A stretch of DNA of 35,530 nt from assembly GCA_964386005.1 (NCBI GenBank), contig CAYLSB010000051.1:1-35530 (forward strand). The letters are read 5' to 3'. Position numbers and translations under genes: made by a program. The notes beneath the pieces were generated by a model that saw only the letters and a list, made by a program, of their open reading frames with translations, made no database searches and was not told the DNA's origin. Positions 7,085 to 14,368 of the stretch are shown here, one piece after another. The first letter of the stretch is position 1. Every line of letters begins with the position of its first letter. Source of the stretch: FEN-1350 sp964386005 (GTDB lineage: Bacteria; Planctomycetota; Phycisphaerae; Sedimentisphaerales; Anaerohalosphaeraceae).

Positions 7085-7525
7085 TTATTTTTGTCGCCGC
7101 AAATTCGATTCAATCGTCCCCAGCAGGTCCGCCAGAACCTGCCGGTCATTCGAGTTCATGGTTCCATAGACTTTGTCCCGCAGGGTCCGGGAGATCGCCT
7201 CAAAATCCCTGCGAAGCTTCTTTCCTTTGGCCGTCAGTTCCACCCGAACCACGCGATTGTCCTTCTCGCATTCGGTCTTCCGGATATACCCGTGTTTTTC
7301 CAGCGTGTTGATCATTACGGTCACCGTGGACTTGACCCGGCCGACCGCATCCACCACATCCTTGATGGGAACGGCCCCCTTTTGCTCAAACAGAAAACGC
7401 AGGACCGGGCCGTGCGCCGGCACGATCCCCTTGATCGAGCGTTTTTTCAGTTCCTGCTCGATCAACAGATTCGCCAGCTCCCGGATCCGGGAAATCTGCC
7501 CGACTATGCCGTTGGTATCATTCAT
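7085..7525 (-). CDS. MarR-family transcriptional regulator
   Basis: The product (146 residues from the ATG at 7525) has the winged-helix layout of MarR repressors. An N-terminal dimerisation helix ends in HGPVLRFLFEQKGAV. A recognition region IKDVVDAVGRVKSTVTVMINTLEKHGYI follows, then the wing CEKDNRVVRVELTAKGKKL, and C-terminal helices complete the dimer interface. MarR proteins bind as dimers to inverted repeats and release DNA when they bind small phenolic ligands or are oxidised. The frame stays open to 7579, but that stretch holds the promoter and operator. The ATG at 7525 has GGGA at a suitable distance; an ATG at 7531 is a close alternative. Matching operators at its own promoter and at that of the PPOX gene indicate autoregulation plus control of one flavoprotein target. 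Confidence 0.9.
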   Translation of the reverse strand: MNDTNGIVGQISRIRELANLLIEQELKKRSIKGIVPAHGPVLRFLFEQKGAVPIKDVVDAVGRVKSTVTVMINTLEKHGYIRKTECEKDNRVVRVELTAKGKKLRRDFEAISRTLRDKVYGTMNSNDRQVLADLLGTIESNLRRQK

Positions 7526-7563
7526 CTTCATCTTTCCCGATTCGGTTCCATTCTTCACCCGAA

Positions 7564-7592
7564 ATATTAGTTCGCCCACGAACCATTGTCAA
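7564..7592 (-). promoter_or_regulatory. marR promoter with operator in the spacer
   Basis: On the minus strand TTGACA (7587-7592), a 17-base spacer and TAATAT (7564-7569) form a near-consensus promoter. The inverted repeat GTTCG-CCCA-CGAAC (7570-7583) sits in the spacer and touches the -10 box, sharing TTAGTTCGnnCACGAAC with the site at 7061. Confidence 0.8.
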
Positions 7593-7681
7593 GAAAAAAA
7601 CAAAAGAATTTATTCGCACCTCCGGAGTCACCCATAGATAATGAAATAATCGGGTCAAGCTTTTCAGCATTGGAGTTCAAT

Positions 7682-8026
7682 ATGCCTGTCAGCGATGAAT
7701 ATCTGGCGTATGTGGTCGATCAACTCGCCTGTCTCGGCCGTGTCGAGTCCAAACGGATGTTCGGCGGTGTGGGGATCTATTATCGGAACGCTTTCTTTGC
7801 CGTGATTGCGGAGGATGTCGTATATTTCAAGGTGGATGATTCCACCCGGCCCGATTACGAAGCCGCCGGGATGGAACCCTTCCGGCCGTACGATGGAAAA
7901 GAAACGGTCATGTCCTATTTCGAGGTGCCCGTCGAAGTCCTCGAAAATCGCGATCGCCTTCGGGAATGGGCCCAAAAGGCCGTGAAAGTCGCCCGGACCA
8001 AGAAGATCTCAAAGAGGAGGAGATGA
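7682..8026 (+). CDS. TfoX N-terminal-domain protein
   Basis: The 114-residue product is a stand-alone TfoX_N domain: YLAYVVDQLACLGRVESKRMFGGVGIYY, FAVIAEDVVYFKVDDSTRPDYEAAGMEPF, and MSYFEVPVEVLENRDRLREWAQKAV, ending in a basic tail. In Proteobacteria TfoX (Sxy) is needed for competence gene expression, but single TfoX_N proteins are widespread and mostly uncharacterised. The ATG at 7682 is preceded by GGAG at a spacing of seven; the frame is open further upstream but without a good start. It is followed seven bases later by an unrecognised gene with its own ribosome site, so the two are probably co-transcribed. A protein resembling the TfoX C-terminal domain is encoded separately at 14029. 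Confidence 0.88.
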   Translation: MPVSDEYLAYVVDQLACLGRVESKRMFGGVGIYYRNAFFAVIAEDVVYFKVDDSTRPDYEAAGMEPFRPYDGKETVMSYFEVPVEVLENRDRLREWAQKAVKVARTKKISKRRR

Positions 8027-8033
8027 GGATCAT

Positions 8034-8873
8034 ATGACAGGATTTCCTCCGCGGATTCACGTCATGTTCGCCGGTCAAGCCGACTATGCGTTGATCATTC
8101 GGAGGGGGCCATCCAAGTCTGTCTGTTCCCTTGGCTGGGATCGAGGCACAAATACATTCCAGGTTGGCCAGTGGATTAACGGGCGCATCTACGAATACGA
8201 TTGCGATCTGTCTCCGAACGGTAAATACCTGATCTACAAGGCGTTCTCGACCAAATGGGACGGCAGACGATTCGGATGTACCACAGCCATTTCCCGGACA
8301 CCCTATCTCAAACCCATCGGGCTTTGGCATAGCCGTGAGGGGACATGGATCGCGGGAGGTTTTTTTATCGATGATTCTCAGTACTGGATCAAACACGGCC
8401 GTTTAGGGCATGACACCATACTGCCTCCAACGGATTTGAGCGAATCCCCAGAGTGCCCATTTAAAGGATATGGCGAATATCTGAATATCTACTTTCTGCG
8501 TTTACAGAGGGATGGTTGGAGACGAATCGAACGACAAAAGCTTAATTCGTATACTTCGGAAGATGTTTTCGATAAACCGGTTGATCCAGTTTGGACACTG
8601 AGAAAGAAGATCATAAACACAATTGCTTCAGCGAAACCAAGGCAAGGTAAAGGTTGCTGGTACGATGAACACCAACTTTTGTGTAGTGGCGATACGTCAG
8701 AAACACTCGATTACCCCGCATGGGAATGGGCCGATGCGGATCATCGGGGACTCTATTGGGCGGAAAAAGGAAAATTATTCACGGCCCAATTATCGAAAAA
8801 GGGATTGGAGTCAATCACTGAATTGTATGACTTCAATCCAATGAAATATGAACAGATCGACGCTCCATATTGA
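8034..8873 (+). CDS. Hypothetical protein, soluble, propeller-like segment
   Basis: I do not recognise this 279-residue protein. It has no signal peptide or membrane helix. It is rich in aromatic residues and short strands, and one segment (DLSPNGKYLIYKAF, near residue 60) resembles a single blade of TolB/WD-type propellers. WHSREGTWIAGG and EWADADHRGLYWAEKGKLF repeat the same strand-turn-strand flavour. The ATG at 8034 follows GAGG closely and starts seven bases after the TfoX_N gene. The downstream membrane-protein gene begins within about 60 bases, suggesting a three-gene transcript. No function is proposed. Confidence 0.7.
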   Translation: MTGFPPRIHVMFAGQADYALIIRRGPSKSVCSLGWDRGTNTFQVGQWINGRIYEYDCDLSPNGKYLIYKAFSTKWDGRRFGCTTAISRTPYLKPIGLWHSREGTWIAGGFFIDDSQYWIKHGRLGHDTILPPTDLSESPECPFKGYGEYLNIYFLRLQRDGWRRIERQKLNSYTSEDVFDKPVDPVWTLRKKIINTIASAKPRQGKGCWYDEHQLLCSGDTSETLDYPAWEWADADHRGLYWAEKGKLFTAQLSKKGLESITELYDFNPMKYEQIDAPY

Positions 8874-8929
8874 GACGCTGGATAATATCCAGTAAATTAA
8901 AGGCAACCGACTTACGAAATTGGGAAAGA

Positions 8930-9673
8930 ATGGTTCACGAAATTACCATTGAGGAGACCAGTCATTTCCTTCCGAGGAAATTTCGCTGGTACACGCTGGG
9001 GGTATTGATATTTCTTTTGGGGTTGGGGATTGTCGTCGTCATTTCGGGTCGGTTCAATTTTCTTCTTCTGGCTGTCGGAGAATGTGCATTGTATTTCATC
9101 TATCAGAGCCGATGGAAAAAGCATCGGTCCGTACCGGATCCGATTGAAGGGCTTTCTGAGGATCGAAAGCCCTTTTCCTTTGGCCGATATGTAATTCTGG
9201 CGTGGTTCTATGCGATGATTATGGAATTTTGCGTAGACTTCGGCGCTTACAACACGGTCAATCCAGGAATTATTCTGATTATCATGGCCGGGCTTACACC
9301 GCACTATTTCTTTCTCGCGGCCGTCTTTCGCCTCTGGTTTCGATGGTACACCTATACACCTCGCGAGGCGTACTTTGCGATGGGTATTATTGGATTTCTG
9401 TTGGAGTCGATAATCCTCAAACTCGGCGTCGGAACCTTCAAATTGTCGGGAATGCTTCTGTTTCCGATCGATCTTCCTGTTCACATATTGAACTATGGAG
9501 GATTTGTGCTTATCCCCACGCTCCTTCACAATCAAACCGAAAACCGGCCGCCCATGAAATCGAAAATGAAATACCTTGCGGCTATTCTGGGAACACTGGC
9601 TTTGACGCTGCCCGAGATCGCAGCGACATACTGGCTTGTCTATAGGGTGATCCTGAAGTCTGACGGAAATTGA
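8930..9673 (+). CDS. Hypothetical multi-pass membrane protein
   Basis: The product (about 247 residues) shows an N-terminal soluble stretch and then roughly six to seven hydrophobic segments: a hairpin after RWYTLGVLIF, a run near YVILAWFYAMIMEF, IILIIMAGLTPHYFFLAAVF, YFAMGIIGFLLES, and a last helix near LAAILGTLALTLPEIAATYWL. I do not recognise the family. The ATG at 8930 with a weak GGGA upstream is my choice. A TTG at 8870 overlapping the previous stop (TTGA) is possible and would add 20 residues. The close spacing to the hypothetical gene before it suggests co-expression. Confidence 0.7.
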   Translation: MVHEITIEETSHFLPRKFRWYTLGVLIFLLGLGIVVVISGRFNFLLLAVGECALYFIYQSRWKKHRSVPDPIEGLSEDRKPFSFGRYVILAWFYAMIMEFCVDFGAYNTVNPGIILIIMAGLTPHYFFLAAVFRLWFRWYTYTPREAYFAMGIIGFLLESIILKLGVGTFKLSGMLLFPIDLPVHILNYGGFVLIPTLLHNQTENRPPMKSKMKYLAAILGTLALTLPEIAATYWLVYRVILKSDGN

Positions 9674-9678
9674 TTGGG

Positions 9679-9840
9679 CTATGAAAGCTTCATCGACGGA
9701 TCAATCGACTTGTGCGGCCATTCCTTAGCGATCATTTTAGCCAGCGTAGTTTTTCCGACCTGTCGAGCCCCGATCAATCCGACGGCCGTAAACTTTTGGA
9801 GTGATTCAACAATCGTATTGTGTAATTTTCTTCTAATCAT
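9679..9840 (-). pseudogene. Remnant of an AAA-type ATPase (Walker A only)
   Basis: About 53 residues begin MIRRKLHNTIVESL and contain GLIGARQVGKTTLAK, the Walker A loop of the DUF4143-linked ATPases. Intact members are around 380-430 residues. Here the frame stops shortly after the loop (KEWPHKSIDPSMKLS) and no continuation is visible in other frames before the neighbouring gene at 9673. It is a decayed 5' fragment, next to an A+T-rich stretch (9877-9952) with no feature I can name. Confidence 0.65.
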
Positions 9841-9952
9841 CCATGTAAATTGCACACTATACTTTTCAATATGCAAGGAAAAAACGTAATAATTCTAAAA
9901 AAACCTTATCGGACCATTGTAAAAAGGATCTGCTGATAATCTCGGAAGGAAT

Positions 9953-12622
9953 TTATTCCCCGATACGATAATACAGCACATCCGGTAATAGGTCGAATCG
10001 GGTTGCGGTGCCGACTTGGCGTGTTGTGTAACCATTGGCATCCAGCGCGGTGACTTTCAATCCGTCCGCATCGGAACGTAACAATTCGATGTGTCCCTGC
10101 AGTTTTCGAATCTGCCAGGGATCTCGCCCAATATTTTCAATGAGGTTGATTTTACCCTGCGGAATTGCCGAGAAACCCGTCGCCTTTTCCTCGCTCATTA
10201 CCTGCAGCAGCATCCGTTTGGATTTTGTCAGCGGTTGATCATCCATCGCAACCAGTACGATATGGGCCAGATCAAGCGGTGACTGGATGGATACATCTCG
10301 AAGAGCGATCTTTCCGGAATCGCGAAGGTTGCCGCTTACACCCTGGACGGCGGGTGCGTTGATTGTGAGGATACCCTTGACATAATCGAGCTTCAACTCG
10401 CCTGTGGAACTGGTAACGATTCCATTCTTGCGATCGATAAGTTGACCGGTGTCGGCCAGTTTGGTTGGCTCGCCGGAGTCGGCAAAGCGGATTCGCGTAC
10501 GACCGGCATAATGGATCAACGGATCAATTCGATTGCCGGGGTTGATCTCCGAACCGGCGGGGACATCCTTCAATCGCAGTTCATCAAAGGAAGCATCCTG
10601 CGGCAGGGGAGTTCCCTTGAGGGCGAGCATGTCGCTGAGCGGGTAATGGATATCCGCAAGAAGATCACCCGTTGCGACAAGCCCTTTGCGATAAATCATC
10701 GCCGCCGCCGGGAACTGGCCCATCTGGGATGGTCCCATCAGCGTCCAGGGCTGCATGAAGTAGTTGGGTTTGACGGCCCAGTCGGAACCATCGAGGGCGA
10801 AATGAACGATCGCATCGCTGGCCTGCAGGGTTCCATAGACGGCAAAATACAGCGGCGCCTCGGTTCGGTAACGGTTGGGACGACACCAGGTTGTTTCGGA
10901 TATCATCGAGGGCTTATCGTCATAATGAATATCCATGACGGGATGATTAAACTGCTTTGTGGCGGAGCCGTCTTCGGGCTCGAAGCGCAGGCCGCTGCGA
11001 TCGATGTAGGTGTGGCCGTCGCGAATGGACCACTCGGAGAAGAGACCCCCGTTACGGCAGCCGAAGTAGCCGTGGCGGTCGATAAAGTCGCCGGGTGTGT
11101 AGCTATACCGTTCCATCGGGCCGAACACTTCCGGGCTGGCGGTGGCCCAGTTGGAACAGGTAATCATTCCGGGATATCCCATATCACGGAGGGCCTTGAC
11201 GCAATCGCGGTAGAATGCAAGTTGTGTTTCGAGAAGGTAAGCGGCGGTGTCTTTATCGCGAGGACCTTTGCGGGAAAAAATATTCCACAGCGGTTCGAAG
11301 CCCGCGCGGCCTTCCTGGGTGCTGTCGCGTTTATTCTTTGAACCGACCCAGGCGGCAAAGGCCTTCTCCAGCGTACCATATTTTTGGGCCAGCCAGTTGC
11401 CGAACATTTTTTCGAGAATTCGCATCTGCGGATCGGGGATATTGTCAGCATTGAAAGTCCAGAAAAAGAACGAATCCTCATTTTGAATTTCCACGCCGAA
11501 CACGGCCGGATCGTCTCTCAATAATTTCCCATCGGGCATCGGCGTATTCAGCACGGCCTTATACCAGCCCTGCCATTGTTTCTGAAATCCCTCATTGAAC
11601 TCCAAAGCGGCAAACGGATTTTTGTTACCATCATATCCCTCGAGCCAACTCAGGCCGGACTTCGGCTTGAACCATAGGGGAAAATAGATGGATAGATGCG
11701 TATAGATCCCTTCGGCCTTCATTGCGGCGACAATTTCCGCGATCCGTTTGGGTTTTTCGGGATTCAATTCACCGGTCTTTTCGTCAAAGACCGCGCCGTG
11801 GATACGGACAAGGTTGACGCCGTGCTTGGCGAGAAGGCGAGCGGTGGCTTTCAGGGTTTCCGGTTTGGCATCGTGGCCGGGACCATTGACGGCCCAGAAA
11901 CGTTCGGTTTTGCCGGATGCACTGTGGATGAATCGGCCGTCTTTTGCAATGATACCGCCGTTCTCGCCGGCGAATTTTTCGTTGAGTCCGCGAAGATCGA
12001 TGACGCTATCGGCGAAGGAATCCTTGCCTGGGGCGAAGTCGAACCAATCGGCCTGATCGTCGGCTTTGGCTTTTCTGATGGCCTCCGTGTCGTCGGGTTT
12101 GGCGATTCCATAGGGTTCGAAGCCGCCTTCGACGAATGTAAAACAATCCAGAATGCCGTGCGGTTTTGGTTTGCCGTCGAAGCGAAAACGAATCCGATTA
12201 TTGCCGGACTTGAGGGCGACGTTACCGGCGTGGACCCAGCCGAGGAATCGCATGTCCCAACCCACAAGCGTAAACTTCTGGATCGGTTTATCCGTGGGGA
12301 TATTGATCCAGCCGGAGCCGTTGAGCTGATAGGCCATGGTCGTTTCATTGGGATTGACCCGCAGCCAGAAAACATATTGGCCTTCGACTGAAGTGGAAAA
12401 TTCATACGCGGCTTCGCCGGATTTGTCTTCACTGAAATGGCTGATGAAATCACCGCCGGAAAACGCAGACTTGGGGACCTGATCATACCAGCCGGGGTGG
12501 CGGGTAACCGTGGAATCAACGGGCTTTTCACCTTCCACCCATACCCAGTTGACGGCGGGGCTGACGGCCGATAATAGAACGATGGTTAATAGTGCGGTTA
12601 CTGTAATTCGGTTGGTTATCAT
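9953..12622 (-). CDS. Secreted glycoside hydrolase, clan GH-A (GH5-like)
   Basis: The 889-residue enzyme has a Sec signal (residues about 1-22), an N-terminal beta-sandwich region (about 25-165) that looks like a carbohydrate-binding module, and a (beta/alpha)8 catalytic domain (about 205-700). The barrel shows HGVNLVRIHG (strand 2), THLSIYFPLWF, VFGVEIQNEDS with the likely acid/base Glu 382, and KPSMISETTW with the likely nucleophile Glu 576. These are the clan GH-A acidic pair at the usual distance. A C-terminal beta-rich region completes it. Substrate cannot be read from sequence. The start is the ATG at 12622, with GGGAG seven bases upstream; a TTG three bases earlier is unlikely. A terminator for the preceding gene lies upstream, so this gene probably has its own promoter. 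Confidence 0.88.
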   Translation of the reverse strand: MITNRITVTALLTIVLLSAVSPAVNWVWVEGEKPVDSTVTRHPGWYDQVPKSAFSGGDFISHFSEDKSGEAAYEFSTSVEGQYVFWLRVNPNETTMAYQLNGSGWINIPTDKPIQKFTLVGWDMRFLGWVHAGNVALKSGNNRIRFRFDGKPKPHGILDCFTFVEGGFEPYGIAKPDDTEAIRKAKADDQADWFDFAPGKDSFADSVIDLRGLNEKFAGENGGIIAKDGRFIHSASGKTERFWAVNGPGHDAKPETLKATARLLAKHGVNLVRIHGAVFDEKTGELNPEKPKRIAEIVAAMKAEGIYTHLSIYFPLWFKPKSGLSWLEGYDGNKNPFAALEFNEGFQKQWQGWYKAVLNTPMPDGKLLRDDPAVFGVEIQNEDSFFFWTFNADNIPDPQMRILEKMFGNWLAQKYGTLEKAFAAWVGSKNKRDSTQEGRAGFEPLWNIFSRKGPRDKDTAAYLLETQLAFYRDCVKALRDMGYPGMITCSNWATASPEVFGPMERYSYTPGDFIDRHGYFGCRNGGLFSEWSIRDGHTYIDRSGLRFEPEDGSATKQFNHPVMDIHYDDKPSMISETTWCRPNRYRTEAPLYFAVYGTLQASDAIVHFALDGSDWAVKPNYFMQPWTLMGPSQMGQFPAAAMIYRKGLVATGDLLADIHYPLSDMLALKGTPLPQDASFDELRLKDVPAGSEINPGNRIDPLIHYAGRTRIRFADSGEPTKLADTGQLIDRKNGIVTSSTGELKLDYVKGILTINAPAVQGVSGNLRDSGKIALRDVSIQSPLDLAHIVLVAMDDQPLTKSKRMLLQVMSEEKATGFSAIPQGKINLIENIGRDPWQIRKLQGHIELLRSDADGLKVTALDANGYTTRQVGTATRFDLLPDVLYYRIGE

Positions 12623-12649
12623 CAATTGTCTCCCTACGTCGAATTCAAT

Positions 12650-12679
12650 AAAAAAGGCCGTTCCCTTATGGGCACGGCC
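12650..12679 (-). terminator. Rho-independent terminator of the Bax-inhibitor-like gene
   Basis: On the minus strand GGCCGT and ACGGCC (12656-12679) enclose an inner CCC/GGG pairing and a short loop. A run of T follows (A run at 12650-12655 on the plus strand). It lies about 75 bases after the stop at 12753. Confidence 0.75.
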
Positions 12680-12752
12680 CGAAATTTGTTTTCACGGTTC
12701 CGTAACATTCATGACGATTCGTCTATCCGATATATTGCCGGATATTCGCCGT

Positions 12753-13547
12753 TTACCGTTCACGAAGTTTGGCCAGAAGCCGCAGGATTTCGAGATACAG
12801 CCAGACCAGCGTTACCAGCAGCCCGAAGGCGGCATACCATTCCATATACTTGGGGGCGCCGTTGCGTGCGCCCAACTCGAAGAAGTGGAAATCGAGTACC
12901 AGATTCAGAGCCGCAATAACGACAACAAAGACGCTGAATAAGATACCCACGGAACCGGAGGAATGAACAAAGGGGACTGACGCGCCAAACAGGTAAAGCA
13001 GGATATCGACTATGTAGATCAACGCAATTGCCCCGGTTGCCGCGACGATACCCAGCATGAATTTTTCCGTGACGCGGATGATCCCCGAACGATAGGCGAT
13101 GAGCATACAGAGCAATGTCCCAATTGTCAGGCCGACAGCGTGGATCACGATACCGGGATAGCGGCTTTCCAAAAGGCTGGAGAATCCTCCGAGAAACAAT
13201 CCTTGAAGGATGGCATAAAGAGGAGCCGTGTACATCGACACATTTGGTTTAAAAATCGTAACCACAGCCACCCCGAAGCCACCGATTGCCCCGCCCCAAA
13301 TCCAGGGAACTACATTTGTACCGGAGGCATACAGATACCATGTCCATGCCGCAGCACCGATAAGCAGGGTCAACAGAAAGAAGGTCGTATTGACAGCCCC
13401 GCTGATGGTCATACGGGTTTGCGCTTCGGCCACATTGACAAATCCCGGTTCTCCGACAACCTCCACCCCGGAATTGTACTGTCCGCCGTATGCGGCATCA
13501 TCCGAAAATTCTCTCTGTTTAAAAAACGGATTCGTTGTTCTCATCAT
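12753..13547 (-). CDS. Bax inhibitor-1/YccA-family membrane protein
   Basis: The 264-residue protein has a hydrophilic N-terminus and then seven membrane segments in the order expected for BI-1-like proteins. These include TTFFLLTLLIGAAAWTWYLY, the ILQGLFLGGFSSLLESRYPG block (the family signature near the third helix), and the C-terminal MEWYAAFGLLVTLVWLYLEILRLL ending in basic residues. Bacterial members are thought to be pH-sensitive calcium leak channels or regulators of FtsH; the role here is not known. The start at 13547 (ATGATG) follows GGAG by five bases; the TTG at 13562 is not used. A clear terminator follows the gene. Confidence 0.92.
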   Translation of the reverse strand: MMRTTNPFFKQREFSDDAAYGGQYNSGVEVVGEPGFVNVAEAQTRMTISGAVNTTFFLLTLLIGAAAWTWYLYASGTNVVPWIWGGAIGGFGVAVVTIFKPNVSMYTAPLYAILQGLFLGGFSSLLESRYPGIVIHAVGLTIGTLLCMLIAYRSGIIRVTEKFMLGIVAATGAIALIYIVDILLYLFGASVPFVHSSGSVGILFSVFVVVIAALNLVLDFHFFELGARNGAPKYMEWYAAFGLLVTLVWLYLEILRLLAKLRER

Positions 13548-13728
13548 TCCATCTCCAAACAAACACCTATTCCCATTCGTATCTCATTACAGGGTAACCT
13601 GTTCCACTACTATCTTCTACGTTTTCATGTTCGGAGAATATCGGATGGAATGGAGGTGGTCAAATGAAATCTGTTGGATGAAAGGATGGTTTGCCTGTGG
13701 TTATTCTATAAAAATCGAACAAAATCTC

Positions 13729-13757
13729 TTGCCCGGACGAAGAAAGCGATATATACT
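13729..13757 (+). promoter_or_regulatory. tRNA promoter
   Basis: TTGCCC (13729-13734), 17 bases, TATACT (13752-13757). The -10 box lies 18 bases before tRNA-Met, fitting transcription of the tRNA-Met/tRNA-Glu pair. Confidence 0.65.
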
Positions 13758-13775
13758 ATAGAGCTCTTGAAATAT

Positions 13776-13849
13776 GGCGGTGTAGCTCAGTTGGTTAGAG
13801 CGTGGGATTCATAAGCCTAAGGTCGGTGGTTCAAATCCACCCGCCGCCA
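13776..13849 (+). tRNA. tRNA-Met (CAT)
   Basis: The 74-base cloverleaf has acceptor GGCGGTG/CGCCGCC with discriminator A, D stem GCTC/GAGC, anticodon loop TTCATAA, and T stem GGTGG/CCACC with loop TTCAAAT. CCA is not encoded in full. The anticodon stem has an A-G opposition at 31-39 and a G-U at 28-42. An elongator tRNA is likely, since the initiator's three G-C pairs in the anticodon stem are absent. Confidence 0.92.
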
Positions 13850-13866
13850 CTATCATCGAGTGTGCC

Positions 13867-13939
13867 GCCCCCATCGTCTAGGGGCCTAGGACGCCGGGTT
13901 CTCATCCCGGTAACAGGAGTTCGAATCTCCTTGGGGGTA
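13867..13939 (+). tRNA. tRNA-Glu (CTC)
   Basis: The 73-base cloverleaf has acceptor GCCCCCA/TGGGGGT, discriminator A, anticodon stem CCGGG/CCCGG with loop TTCTCAT, and T stem AGGAG/CTCCT. It lies 17 bases after tRNA-Met and is probably co-transcribed with it. Confidence 0.93.
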
Positions 13940-13969
13940 CTTTTTGCAGGTGGGATTACAGTGTGCGGC

Positions 13970-14000
13970 AGGCGCCTCCGGTGTAAACTCCGGAGGCGCC
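13970..14000 (+). terminator. Hairpin after the tRNA pair
   Basis: GGCGCCTCCGG (13971-13981) pairs perfectly with CCGGAGGCGCC (13990-14000) over an 8-base loop. The following sequence (GATTATCCTTTA) is only weakly T-rich. It probably ends the tRNA transcript, though it could be another dispersed palindrome. Confidence 0.45.
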
Positions 14001-14028
14001 GATTATCCTTTACGACGGGAGTTTGACT

Positions 14029-14313
14029 ATGGTCCAATCAGCCGATGGGATTGAAATCCTTCCCAATATCGGAAACGTCATGGGACGGGCGCTGCGATCC
14101 ATAGGGATCGAAACCAAGCAGCAGTTCCTGCGGCGCGATCCGTATAAAATCTATGCGGAATTGCTTGTGAAGGTTGATCCCACATTGTGCCGATGTGTGT
14201 TAGCCAGTCTGGTTGGGGCGAAGAAGGGCGTCAAGTGGCATACCGTGACTCGAGAAGCGGCGGCGGAGTTTCGGCGGCGATATCCCAATCACGAATGGGC
14301 CGACAAGTGCTGA
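14029..14313 (+). CDS. TfoX C-terminal-like helix-hairpin-helix protein
   Basis: The 94-residue product contains ILPNIGNVMGRALRSIGIET, a helix-hairpin-helix of the kind found in TfoX_C and Cdd1/DUF4332-like domains. DPYKIYAELL and CVLASLVGAKKGVKWHTVTRE follow, which fit the TfoX_C pattern (a long helix ending in a Trp-His/Arg pair). Its role is unknown; such domains bind DNA or mediate protein contacts. The ATG at 14029 has GGGAG about seven bases upstream; an in-frame TTG at 14023 is less likely. It lies between the tRNA pair and the S41-like lipoprotein, on the same strand as both. Confidence 0.7.
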   Translation: MVQSADGIEILPNIGNVMGRALRSIGIETKQQFLRRDPYKIYAELLVKVDPTLCRCVLASLVGAKKGVKWHTVTREAAAEFRRRYPNHEWADKC

Positions 14314-14368
14314 TTCGACAATCGAGGCCATTCGGTCGATTTGAATCCCCGCCTTCCGGAGGTTTTTG

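Noticed and set aside
10442..11341. Plus-strand open frame of about 300 codons opposite the GH-A hydrolase
   Set aside because: Antisense shadow of a gene with clear catalytic motifs; no domain seen.
13970..14000. Attachment site or integration scar next to the tRNA pair
   Set aside because: No integrase and no repeat of the tRNA 3' end are seen nearby; the hairpin is better explained as a terminator or palindromic repeat.
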